Shown here one piece after another: positions 52,621 to 60,729 of a DNA stretch of 64,000 nucleotides. Origin of the DNA: Skermanella sp. TT6 (GTDB lineage Bacteria > Pseudomonadota > Alphaproteobacteria > Azospirillales > Azospirillaceae); assembly GCF_016653635.2 (NCBI RefSeq), contig NZ_CP067421.1, forward strand, positions 620,001-684,000, given 5' to 3'. How positions within the stretch are numbered: the stretch's first letter is position 1; every line of letters begins with the position of its first letter. Under the pieces are notes generated by a model, which saw nothing but the letters and a program-made list of their open reading frames with translations, searched no databases and was not told the origin of the DNA. A program made the position numbers and the translations under genes.

Positions 52621-54797
52621 CACCGAACCGCACCGCTGACCGTCCCAGGTTCGATGCCCGTGAAAAGGTGCTCGGCCGTGCCTTGTATGCCGCCGACCAG
52701 GCGTTTCCCGGGCTGCTTCACGCGATGACCGTGCCCGCGACGATCGCCAAGGGCCGGATCCTGTCCATCGATACTGCCGCGGCCCGCGCTGTCCAGGGGG
52801 TCGTGCGTATCTTCACGCATGACGATTTCTCGCGGATCAGGACGACGCCCGCGACCCGCGGCGCCTATGGGCAGCCGGGAAAAGGCTACCAGCCCATGAC
52901 GGTACCGCAGGTCCGCCACCGGGGCGAACCGGTCGCCCTGGTGGTCGCCGAGACGCTGGAGGCGGCGATCGAAGGAGCGGAAGCCGTGACGGTGCGCTAT
53001 GCCGAAGAGCCTTTCAGCGCGCTGATGGAGGACGGCCTTGCGGGCCCGGAGGCGGAGGTCGCCCGCCAGCACCGGTCCGGCGATGCCGAGGCCGCCTTCG
53101 CCGGTGCCGCCCATGTCGTCGATGTGGAGTATCTGCATCCCCAGCAGCACCACAATCCCATCGAGTTGATCTCGACGACCGCCGCCTTCGAGGGCGGTAC
53201 GCTGCGGATCTACGAGGGAACGCAGGCCGCGGCGGCCTTCGCCGGCGGACTGGCCGGCATGATGGGAATGGAGCCTCAGGCGCTTCGAGGCGTCAGCCCG
53301 TACACGGGCGGAGGGTTCGGCCAGAAGAACGGCGTCCAGGAGCAGAGCGTGCTGGTGGCGAGCGCCGCCCTGCTCCTTCGCCGCCCGGTCAAGCTCGTCA
53401 TGCCGCGGGGCCAGCTGTTCCACACGGCATCCTATCGTCCGCGCAGCCGGCATCGCGTCCGCCTCGCGGCGGACGGCAGCGGCCGCCTGCTGGCCGGCAT
53501 CTATGAAACGGTGCAGCAGAATAGCCGGTATGACGGATTCGCCAGCGATCACGGCGCCAATCCGCCGCGCATGTATGATTATGGCGCATGGCGGGGAAGC
53601 GAGCGCATCATTCGGGTCGACAGCCAGACGCCCGGACATCAGCGCGCCCCGTACGAGCATCCGGCCAGCTATGCCACCGAATGCGCCATCGACGAACTCG
53701 CCGGGGCGCTCGGCATGGATCCCGTCTCGCTGCGCCTCGCCAATGACGCCCGGCGTGATCCGATCACCGGCAAGCCCTTCTCCTCCCGCCATCTTGCCGA
53801 ATGCCTGAGGCGCGGGGCCGCGCTGTTCGGCTGGGACCGGCGGAGGAGCGTGCCCGGCACGCTGGCGGCAGGCAACGGCGACCTCATCGGCCTCGGCGTC
53901 GCCTGCGGCAGTTACAAGGCCGCGATGACGCCATCGGTCACGACGCTCCGGCTCTCGGCCAGCGGCAGATGCGAGATCGCGACGTCGGGCCACGAAATGG
54001 GGCAGGGCTTGCGCAGCGTCATCGCCGAGGAGCTGATCGACGTCCTCGGCGCGGACCCCGGCAGGATCGAGATCAGGATCGGTGACACCGGCCATGCGCC
54101 CCAGCATCTCACCGCGGGTTCCTGGGGCGCGGGAAGCGCGGCGCCGGCGGCTCGGGCCGCCGCCTTGAGGCTGCGCGAGGAGCTCGTCCTCTTGACCGGG
54201 GCGGCGCTGTCGGAAGAGCCCGTCCATGTCCAGCTCGCCCGGACCCGGCGCCCCTTCCTGGAAGTGACGGTCGATACCGTGCCCCTTGGCAAGGACCGGC
54301 AGGCGATCGAGCAGCTGAGACGGGGCGTCCTCGCCACGACCGGGCCCGAATATCCCGACTTCCTCGCATTCAGCTGGATCGCGCATTTTGCCGAAGTCCA
54401 TGTCGAGCCCTCGACGGGGCGCGTGCGTGTCGAGAGGGTTGTCAGTGTCGCCGACTGCGGACGGGTCATGAACCGCCGCACGGCGGAAAGCCAGGTCCGC
54501 AGCGGCGTGGTCTGGGGCATCGGTGCCGCCCTGCGCGAGGTCGGCGAGATCGACCCGCGGTTCGGCGGCGCGCTCAACAACGACCTTGCGGAATATGTCG
54601 TGCCGGTGAACGCCGACATAGGCGCGATCGATGTCGATTTCATCGACGAGCCGGACATCCAGCTCAACATATCGGGCGTCAAAGGGCTCGGCGAGGTGGC
54701 CATGGTCGGCGCGGCCGCAGCCATCGTCAACGCCGTCCACAACGCGACCGGAAAAAGGATCCGGCATTTGCCGATCCGCGTCGAGGACCTGCTCTAG
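52617..54797 (+). CDS. Molybdenum hydroxylase large subunit (PaoC-like)
   Basis: A 726-residue molybdenum subunit with hammerhead domain (about 20-130), GGGFGQKNGVQEQ, GHEMGQGLRS and the C-terminal VKGLGEVAMVGAAAAIVNAV that includes the catalytic Glu. Compared with the copy at 45929 they share only family-level identity. The TAG stop (54795-54797) consists of the terminal TA and first G of a MITE-like repeat, so the original stop has been replaced by the insertion; the protein still ends at a normal place. Confidence 0.9.
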   Translation: MTPNRTADRPRFDAREKVLGRALYAADQAFPGLLHAMTVPATIAKGRILSIDTAAARAVQGVVRIFTHDDFSRIRTTPATRGAYGQPGKGYQPMTVPQVRHRGEPVALVVAETLEAAIEGAEAVTVRYAEEPFSALMEDGLAGPEAEVARQHRSGDAEAAFAGAAHVVDVEYLHPQQHHNPIELISTTAAFEGGTLRIYEGTQAAAAFAGGLAGMMGMEPQALRGVSPYTGGGFGQKNGVQEQSVLVASAALLLRRPVKLVMPRGQLFHTASYRPRSRHRVRLAADGSGRLLAGIYETVQQNSRYDGFASDHGANPPRMYDYGAWRGSERIIRVDSQTPGHQRAPYEHPASYATECAIDELAGALGMDPVSLRLANDARRDPITGKPFSSRHLAECLRRGAALFGWDRRRSVPGTLAAGNGDLIGLGVACGSYKAAMTPSVTTLRLSASGRCEIATSGHEMGQGLRSVIAEELIDVLGADPGRIEIRIGDTGHAPQHLTAGSWGAGSAAPAARAAALRLREELVLLTGAALSEEPVHVQLARTRRPFLEVTVDTVPLGKDRQAIEQLRRGVLATTGPEYPDFLAFSWIAHFAEVHVEPSTGRVRVERVVSVADCGRVMNRRTAESQVRSGVVWGIGAALREVGEIDPRFGGALNNDLAEYVVPVNADIGAIDVDFIDEPDIQLNISGVKGLGEVAMVGAAAAIVNAVHNATGKRIRHLPIRVEDLL

Positions 54798-54997
54798 AGC
54801 GGTCCCCGATCAGGTTGAACCGCTTCGGTCCTCGCAGCCGGCCGTTCCACTCGCCGCCCTGTGTTGCGCCATGGGCGCAACCTACGGCTCGATGCAGGGC
54901 GGGGGTGATGCAGGCCCGACGATCGTAGGTTGCGCCCATGGCGCAACGCATCTGATCGGCTGCCCCAGGCGGATCGACCTGATCGGGCACAGCTCTA
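54795..54997 (-). repeat. MITE-like repeat, copy B (inverted relative to copy A)
   Basis: A 203-bp non-coding repeat bounded by TA, with ends CTAGAGCGGTCCCCGATCAG and, in complement, CTAGAGCTGTGCCCGATCAG. Read on the minus strand it follows copy A over its length, with one 28-bp extra block that begins and ends with GATCAG. The internal 24-bp inverted repeat is 54863-54886 against 54924-54947. It lies directly on the stop codon of the upstream gene and may form its terminator. Confidence 0.8.
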
Positions 54998-55046
54998 GGC
55001 CCCGCAGCCGACCACGCCCGAAGGCTGGCGCGCCGGTGCGTTCGCG

Positions 55047-55952
55047 TCAGCCGCCGGCCTGCCAGTCGTAGGCCTTCATGTGATCGAGGAACGCCCGCAT
55101 TGCCGCGCTCGGAAGGCGGCGGCTGGGGTAATACAGGAACCAGTGCGGCAGGGTGGGGCTCCAGTCCCGGAGAAGCTCCACCAACCGGCCGCCGCGGATA
55201 TGGGGCTTCGCATAGTCGTCGAGTACGTGGGCGATGCCCCTGCCGGCCAGGGCGGCCTGAAGCTCGTTATGCACGGTGCTGAACGTCAGGCGTCCGGCGG
55301 GGGTGACCTCCAGCTCCTCGTCCCCATCGACGAACCGCCAGGCCGCGAGGGTGCCCCCGGGAAACCGGCGCCTTATGCAGTCATGGTCGACGAGATCATG
55401 CGGCGTTCTCGGCAGGCCCCGCCGGTCGATGTAATCCGGTGAAGCCACGATCGCATATCTGAGCGATGGTCCCAACGGGATCGCGATCATGTCCTGCGCC
55501 AACTGCTTGCCGAACCGGACGCCGGCATCGAAACCCTGTTCCACGATGTCGATCACCGCCGCATCGCTGACGATCTCGATCTTCACCTTGGGGAAGACAT
55601 CCATGAAGTCGAACACGAGGGGGCATAGGAGATGATCGACGGCCGGAGCCGGCGCATTGATCCGCAAGGTTCCCGATGGACTGTCCCTCAGCTCATCGAT
55701 CTCGGCGATCGCAAGCTGGATATCGCCCAGGGCCGGGGCCAGGCGATCAAGGAGGCGCTGCCCTGCCTCCGTCGGCGATACGCTCCTCGTCGTCCGATTG
55801 AGGAGCCGGATCCCGAGGGACTCTTCCAAGGCGTTCATGGTTTGGCTCAGGGCCGATGACGAGACGCCCCGTTCGAGCGCCGCGGCGCGAAAGCCGCCAC
55901 AGCGTACGATCGCCGCGAACACGTCGAAACTGTCCAGTCGAACCGGGTTCAT
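55047..55952 (-). CDS. LysR family transcriptional regulator
   Basis: A 301-residue LysR protein: winged HTH at residues about 8-65 (SFDVFAAIVRCGGFRAAALE, SSSALSQTMNALEESLGI) and a periplasmic-binding-like effector domain. It is related to the LysR proteins that regulate oxidoreductases from an adjacent gene. Its neighbour to the left is the PaoC-like gene, convergent across the MITE copy. Start ATG at 55952. Confidence 0.87.
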   Translation of the reverse strand: MNPVRLDSFDVFAAIVRCGGFRAAALERGVSSSALSQTMNALEESLGIRLLNRTTRSVSPTEAGQRLLDRLAPALGDIQLAIAEIDELRDSPSGTLRINAPAPAVDHLLCPLVFDFMDVFPKVKIEIVSDAAVIDIVEQGFDAGVRFGKQLAQDMIAIPLGPSLRYAIVASPDYIDRRGLPRTPHDLVDHDCIRRRFPGGTLAAWRFVDGDEELEVTPAGRLTFSTVHNELQAALAGRGIAHVLDDYAKPHIRGGRLVELLRDWSPTLPHWFLYYPSRRLPSAAMRAFLDHMKAYDWQAGG

Positions 55953-56282
55953 TGCGAAGTGTGCCTAATCAAGATAATCATGTTTGGCGATCTTATCAGC
56001 GCAATCACGCCGTGTCATGGTCGTGTAGCCGGCAGTGCGCCCTGATCGCCGTGTCTTCCCGATATGGCTCGGTCCGCCGGGAGGCGAAGCCTCCGGCGGG
56101 TTCGGTGCGGTCCGGTACCCGGTAGGCCGGGTTCACGGTTTTTTAGTATTCTAATGTTCAATTTGTCATACGGCTTGTCCGCTCGAGCGGGGGTCGATGC
56201 CTGTCATCCGGAGCCGGTCTCAATAGACGCCTGTATGGTCCGAGGCGGTGCGGCATTTCCAGTCACTCCTCCGGGCGAGCCC
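55953..56282. other. 330-bp intergenic region with a GC hairpin
   Basis: Divergent region between lysR and the pentapeptide gene. It holds a hairpin CCGCCGGGAGGC-GAA-GCCTCCGGCGG (56074-56099, one bulge) and an AT-rich stretch near 56140-56170 that may be a promoter. No gene seen. Confidence 0.45.
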
Positions 56283-56698
56283 ATGACGAATCACGTGAGA
56301 ATCGACAATCTGGGCATCGGGTACCGGACGCTGACGGCCGGCGAGATCGAACGGGCGCTCGCCCTGCATCTGCGCTACGTACAGGGGCAGCGCGGCGGCA
56401 TGCGGGTTTGCCTGAAGTTCTGCGATCTCTCGAGAGCCAACCTGGCGGGCCGCATCCTCGCTGGTCGACGAACTTCGGCAAGGCGCGCCTGGTCCGCGCG
56501 AACATGGCCGGCGCCGACCTGACCGAGGCGCGCCTGCAAGACAGCGACCTGATGCAGGCGGACCTGCGAAACGCGATCCTGCGCGGGGCCGTGATGACGG
56601 ACGCGGTGATGACCCTGGCGGACCTGCGCGGTGCCGACATCCGGGACGCGGACTTCCGCGGCGCCAGGGACCTCAAGCTCTCCGGGCCGATCGCCTGA
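56283..56698 (+). pseudogene. Pentapeptide-repeat protein, frameshifted
   Basis: The N-terminal part reads in one frame from ATG 56283 (ending with CDLSRANLAGRILAG). The pentapeptide repeats then continue in another frame from about 56460 (TNFGKARLVRANMAGADLTE, ADLRNAILRGAVMTD, ADLRGADIRDADFRGA) to 56698. A single-base change around 56450-56470 would join them into one protein of about 138 residues. It is either a recent pseudogene or a sequencing error. Pentapeptide proteins form a right-handed beta helix; the role is unknown. Confidence 0.65.
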
Positions 56699-56750
56699 CG
56701 CGGGCGGTGATGGCGCGGGAGGACCTAGATCGGCAAGCAGGAGGCAGCAC

Positions 56751-57113
56751 ATGGTTCTGGATCCACCGCCTGAGCGTCGCCGGGCCCCGCGCCACCTGGG
56801 CGATGGCTACCCGCTCCGGATCGGCCGTCATTCGGCCCGCCTCGTCGACTGGTCGGCGACCGGCGTCGGCCTCCAGGTCAAGGAGGAGGTCGACGGATAC
56901 CGGATCGGCGACCCGACGACGCTCAGCATACACAGCGAGCTGACCCATGGCGTTGCCGTGTTTCCTGCCGTCATCCGGCGCGTCGATGCCGCGGAACGCG
57001 TCGTCGGAGTCGACTTCGCCGAGGACGCCGAGACCGCGGTGCGATTCCTGGTGGCCACCGTCGGCGACGTCTCCGAGGCCGTCCCGGAGGACAGGGGCGG
57101 CGAACCGCGGTAG
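56751..57113 (+). CDS. PilZ domain protein
   Basis: A 120-residue single-domain protein. The c-di-GMP-binding motifs are visible: RRRAPR near residue 9 (R-x3-R type) and DWSATGVGL near residue 33 ([D/N]-x-S-x2-G). It should bind cyclic di-GMP and act on motility, polysaccharide synthesis or another target. Start ATG 56751 has AGGAGG seven bases upstream. Confidence 0.85.
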   Translation: MVLDPPPERRRAPRHLGDGYPLRIGRHSARLVDWSATGVGLQVKEEVDGYRIGDPTTLSIHSELTHGVAVFPAVIRRVDAAERVVGVDFAEDAETAVRFLVATVGDVSEAVPEDRGGEPR

Positions 57114-57262
57114 AAGCCTCGGCTTCCTGCTCGTCCGCTGCACGGCCCGCTGCCCGAAGTGAACCGTACCGGGTTGACCGGAGGCCGGTTCGGTTCGGTT
57201 CAGTCACACCGCCATGGCAACGTGCTCGCTTTGAGCATGGTGGCGCGCCTCGGCGGCAGGGA

Positions 57263-57376
57263 GCGTCCGAGGTCGAGCATGCGGTTCAGGACGATGACGG
57301 CGATCCGGGCTTCGACCTTCCGGGCCGACCGGGTGGGCGAGCGCAAGGTGTCGCCGATGAAGCTCTCGTATCGGCT
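57263..57376 (-). pseudogene. Remnant of an IS5-family transposase (C-terminal part)
   Basis: About 38 codons on the minus strand (SRYESFIGDTLRS, then KVEARIAVIVLNRMLDLGR) resemble the C-terminal end of IS5-type transposases, where a YK-x-IIG...LR block is followed by a VLNRM block. No other part and no inverted repeat is seen. The rest of the 329-bp gap (57114-57442) has nothing I can support. Confidence 0.5.
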
Positions 57377-57442
57377 CAGCGCGCCCTCTGGCCCGGTCCT
57401 GGATCGTCGGCTCAAGGTCGGACGGTAGCCGGGCGGCGTGCC

Positions 57443-58204
57443 CTAGCGCACATAGTGGATATGGGGCCGCGCCGAGTGGTCGTGCCGCTCGATGCGCGCC
57501 TCGACCGAGAAGACGCTCCTCAGCAGGTCCTCGGTCAGCACGTCGGCCGGGTGTCCGGACGCGACGACCCTGCCCTGCCTCAGGACGACCAGCCTGTCGC
57601 AGAACATGGCGGCGTGGTTGAGGTCGTGAAGCGCGATGATGCTGGTCACCGGAAGGCCGGAAACGAGCCTGAGGAGGCCGATCTGGTGCTGGATGTCGAG
57701 GTGGTTGGTCGGCTCGTCGAGGATCAGCTCCCTGGGCGTCTGCGCCAGCGCCCTCGCGATGTGGGCGCGCTGCTTTTCGCCGCCCGACAGGCTTTGCCAG
57801 GGGTCGTTGCGTTTCCCCGTCATGCCGGCCTTCGCCAGCGCGTCCTCGACCGCCTCCTCGTCGGCCGACGACCAGCCCGAGAACATGGAACGGTGCGGAA
57901 ACCGGCCGAGCTTGACGACGTCGACGACCTTCAGGTTGGCGTTCGTCGTCGCGTGCTGCTCGACGAAGGCGACGCGCTGGGCGATCGACCGGCGCGAGAT
58001 CGCCCGGACATCCTCCCGGTCGAGCATGACCCGACCGGAATGCGGCTGCTTCAGCCCGGCGAGCAGGCGCAGGAGCGAGGTCTTGCCGGACCCGTTCGGC
58101 CCGAGCAGGCCGAGCATCTCGCCCGGTCGGGCCTCCAGGGAGACCGCATCCAGCACGGTCTTGCCGGCGATCCTCCACGTAAGCTGTTCGGCAGCGATGC
58201 TCAT
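57443..58204 (-). CDS. Iron/siderophore-type ABC transporter ATP-binding protein (FecE/HmuV-like)
   Basis: A 253-residue ATPase: Walker A GPNGSGKTS (about residue 35), signature LSGGEKQR and Walker B LILDEPTNHLD. The FecE-like spacing, the short Q-loop and a late HDLNH switch His are typical. Overlaps the permease gene by 4 bp. Confidence 0.9.
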   Translation of the reverse strand: MSIAAEQLTWRIAGKTVLDAVSLEARPGEMLGLLGPNGSGKTSLLRLLAGLKQPHSGRVMLDREDVRAISRRSIAQRVAFVEQHATTNANLKVVDVVKLGRFPHRSMFSGWSSADEEAVEDALAKAGMTGKRNDPWQSLSGGEKQRAHIARALAQTPRELILDEPTNHLDIQHQIGLLRLVSGLPVTSIIALHDLNHAAMFCDRLVVLRQGRVVASGHPADVLTEDLLRSVFSVEARIERHDHSARPHIHYVR

Positions 58205-59241
58205 GACGCGCGCTGGAACCGGTAGAGGATGAGCGAGAAGAAGGGCACTCCCACCAGTGCCGTGACGACGCCGACCGGGAGCGTCTGCTGCGGAATCAGG
58301 ACCCGCGACGCGATGTCCGCCAGCACCATGAAGATAGCGCCGGCGATCGCGCAGGCCGGCAGCAGCCGGATATGCGTCGGCCCCACGAAGTAACGTGCGG
58401 CATGCGGCACGACAAGGCCGACGAAGCCGATCGAGCCGACCATGCTGACGATGGTGGCCGTCATCAGCGCGGTCAGGGCGAAGAGCGTGATCCGCGCCCG
58501 ACCGACATTGACCCCGAGCGCCGACGCCGCCTCGTCGCCGAAGGCGAAGGCGTCGAGGATCCGCGCGGCCATGAGGCAGGCCGCGAGGCCCAGGCCCACG
58601 ACGATGGAGACCAGCACGAACTCGGGCCAGCGCACTCCGCCGAAACTGCCGAGCAGCCAGAACATCACGTCGCGCGCCTGCTGCGCATTGCCCGTGGTCG
58701 TGACGATGTAGGACGTGGTGGCGTTGAACAGCTGGGATGCGGCGACGCCGGCCAGGATCGTGCGGTCGGCACCGCCACGCGTGCCGTTCGACAGCAGCGC
58801 GACGAACAAGAAGGCCGCGAAGGCTCCGGCGAAGGCGCCCATCGACAGCGAGAAGGCTCCGGACCCGATTCCGAGGATGACGATCGCGACAGCGCCGGAG
58901 GAGGCGCCGGCCGAAATTCCGAGGACATAGGGTTCGGCGAGCGGATTGCGCAGGAGCGACTGCATGATCGCCCCCGACAGCGCCAAGCCGGCGCCGCAGA
59001 AGGCCGCGACCAGCGCCCGGCTGAGCCGGTAGTCCCAGATCACGGTCTCATGGATGCGACTCAGTTCGACCGACGTCCATCCCAGCCGGTTGGTCACGGC
59101 GGACCACGTCGTGGAGAGGGGGATCGGCAGGTCGCCGATGCCCACGCTGATCCCGACGACGAGGGCGATGGCCAGCAGGGACGCCAGGAACATGCCTCCC
59201 AGGGCGGTCAGCCGGCCGGTCACCTGCCGTGTCCCGGTCAC
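58201..59241 (-). CDS. Iron/siderophore-type ABC transporter permease (FecCD family)
   Basis: A 346-residue permease with about ten helices: DYRLSRALVAAFCGAGLALSG, LAEPYVLGISAGASSGA and VGSIGFVGLVVPHAARYFVG are FecCD signatures. GTG 59241 overlaps the binding-protein stop (GTGA) and has GGTGAAG upstream. One permease gene suggests a homodimer, as in BtuC. Confidence 0.9.
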   Translation of the reverse strand: MTGTRQVTGRLTALGGMFLASLLAIALVVGISVGIGDLPIPLSTTWSAVTNRLGWTSVELSRIHETVIWDYRLSRALVAAFCGAGLALSGAIMQSLLRNPLAEPYVLGISAGASSGAVAIVILGIGSGAFSLSMGAFAGAFAAFLFVALLSNGTRGGADRTILAGVAASQLFNATTSYIVTTTGNAQQARDVMFWLLGSFGGVRWPEFVLVSIVVGLGLAACLMAARILDAFAFGDEAASALGVNVGRARITLFALTALMTATIVSMVGSIGFVGLVVPHAARYFVGPTHIRLLPACAIAGAIFMVLADIASRVLIPQQTLPVGVVTALVGVPFFSLILYRFQRAS

Positions 59242-60263
59242 TTCACCAGACCGAGCGTCTTCAATTGCCCGGCCACCTGCTCGGCCCCGTAGAGGGTGCG
59301 GACGGTCGGGTTCATCGCTTGGCCGTCCATGACGACCATGGCCTTGTTCTTGACCGCAGGCATTTGGCTGACGGCCGGGTCGGTGGTCAGGAACTTGATC
59401 TTGGCTTCCGACCTGTCGAGGTCCCACCTGTTGCGGTCGAGGCTGGCGACGACGATGACGTCGGGATTCGCGGCTATGATGCCCTCCCAGCCGAGCGTCG
59501 GCCATTCGGCTTCCGTCGTGATGGCGTTGGTGCCGCCGAGCAGATCGACGATGAAGCCGGACGCCCCGTTCTTGCCGCCGAGATAGGCGTCGGCGGACGG
59601 CGACGGGCTCGAGAACCAGAAGACGTAGGAGAGTTTCCGGTCGGCTTTCGGGGCGGCGGCGCGGAGTGCCGTCTCGCGCGCCTTGAAATCTGCGATCAGC
59701 TTTTGGCCGCGATCGGCGACGTCGAAGATCCGCGAGAGCTCGTCGATCTCCCTGTAGAGCAGGTCTATGTTCCAGAGCTGCGCGCGGCTGCCGTACACGT
59801 CCTTGGCGCCTTGGGTATCGAGGCATGTGCTGGGCGACAGGTAGGTCGGGACGCCGACCTTGTCGAAATCCCCGCGCTTGGCGACCTTGCTGTTGGGGCC
59901 GAGCAGGCTGGGCAGCGCCGCCGCGACGAAATCCGGGTCTTCGGCAAGGATGGATTCGAAGGTCGGGAACTCGACGGTCAGGAGCTTGACCTTCGCGTTG
60001 GCCTCGGCAAGCTGGGGCAGGACCGCGCTGGGCCAGAAGGCGGTGCCGACCATCCTGTCCTCAAGGCCGAGGAGCAAGAGGATCTCGGCGCTGTTCTGGC
60101 CAAGGCCGATCGCCCGCGCCGGAGCCTTCCGGAAGGTGACCTGGGTTCCGCAGTTCTCGACGGTCAGCGGATAGCGCGTCGGGTCGGCGAACGAGGGGGG
60201 CGCGCCGAGGCCGATCATGGCGAGCAGGCCGGCAACGGTCAGGAGTGATTTCAACGGGTTCAT
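59238..60263 (-). CDS. Iron/siderophore-type ABC substrate-binding protein (FecB/BtuF family)
   Basis: A 341-residue periplasmic protein with a Sec signal peptide ending near PSFADP (residue 26) and the class III binding fold (ARAIGLGQNSAEILLLLGLE, AANPDVIVVAS). Ligand may be a ferric siderophore, haem or cobalamin. It is the first gene of a three-gene leftward operon whose promoter region carries a candidate metal-regulator operator and has been pushed away from its original upstream neighbour by an IS66. Confidence 0.88.
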   Translation of the reverse strand: MNPLKSLLTVAGLLAMIGLGAPPSFADPTRYPLTVENCGTQVTFRKAPARAIGLGQNSAEILLLLGLEDRMVGTAFWPSAVLPQLAEANAKVKLLTVEFPTFESILAEDPDFVAAALPSLLGPNSKVAKRGDFDKVGVPTYLSPSTCLDTQGAKDVYGSRAQLWNIDLLYREIDELSRIFDVADRGQKLIADFKARETALRAAAPKADRKLSYVFWFSSPSPSADAYLGGKNGASGFIVDLLGGTNAITTEAEWPTLGWEGIIAANPDVIVVASLDRNRWDLDRSEAKIKFLTTDPAVSQMPAVKNKAMVVMDGQAMNPTVRTLYGAEQVAGQLKTLGLVK

Positions 60264-60623
60264 GGGAGTGTCCTAAGCCGGGTGGTCCTCACGGTGGGGC
60301 GACGATCGTCCGCCTGCTGCCGCGGACTGAACCGTCGCGCCCGGCGACGGCACGATGCCCGAAGAAACAGGGAATGTTTCCGGGGCATCCCCCCTGAGCC
60401 CTCGGCCCCGTGGTGCCTTCGGATGGATCCGCCTGGAGGCGCACATCCAATAATGCGACTGCGTCGCAGAAACAAGTGGTTTCTGTCCGTCGGCGAAGGC
60501 CCGGCCGGGCGGCGCGAACGCAGCCCGGTCATCCGCCGTTCCCGGATCGCCGCCCCGCCTATCGGGCCGGCCGCCGCGCCGCCGCGATGGTGCCGGCTCG
60601 GGCAACGGGCGCCGACTTGCAAA
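60264..60623 (-). other. 360-bp leader region of the FecBCD-type operon
   Basis: No coding feature. It contains a TGCGAC-TGC-GTCGCA dyad (60454-60468) and, around it on the minus strand, an AT-richer stretch that may be the promoter. I looked for a cobalamin riboswitch and did not see its conserved B12-box. Confidence 0.45.
60454..60468. promoter_or_regulatory. Candidate metal-regulator (Fur/Mur-like) operator
   Basis: TGCGAC-TGC-GTCGCA is a perfect 6-bp dyad about 190 bp before the FecB-like start. TGC-rich inverted repeats are known for alphaproteobacterial Fur/Mur sites. Attribution to iron control rests on the operon type, not on a proven match. Confidence 0.4.
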
Positions 60624-60729
60624 GTAAACCAGCGACGAAGGCACCTACTCGAGCGCCGTCACGCGCGCAGATTCCCGATGGTGGGCAGCGGGAGGATTTG
60701 CCGATGGGAGAGACCTCGGCGCGGCCGGA

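Noticed and set aside
52338..54767. An 809-codon minus-strand frame opposite the PaoC-like gene
   Set aside because: Shadow frame without a recognisable motif; the sense gene has complete family motifs.
60264..60623. Possible cobalamin riboswitch before the FecB/BtuF-like gene
   Set aside because: The conserved B12-box and core elements are not visible in the leader on the minus strand.
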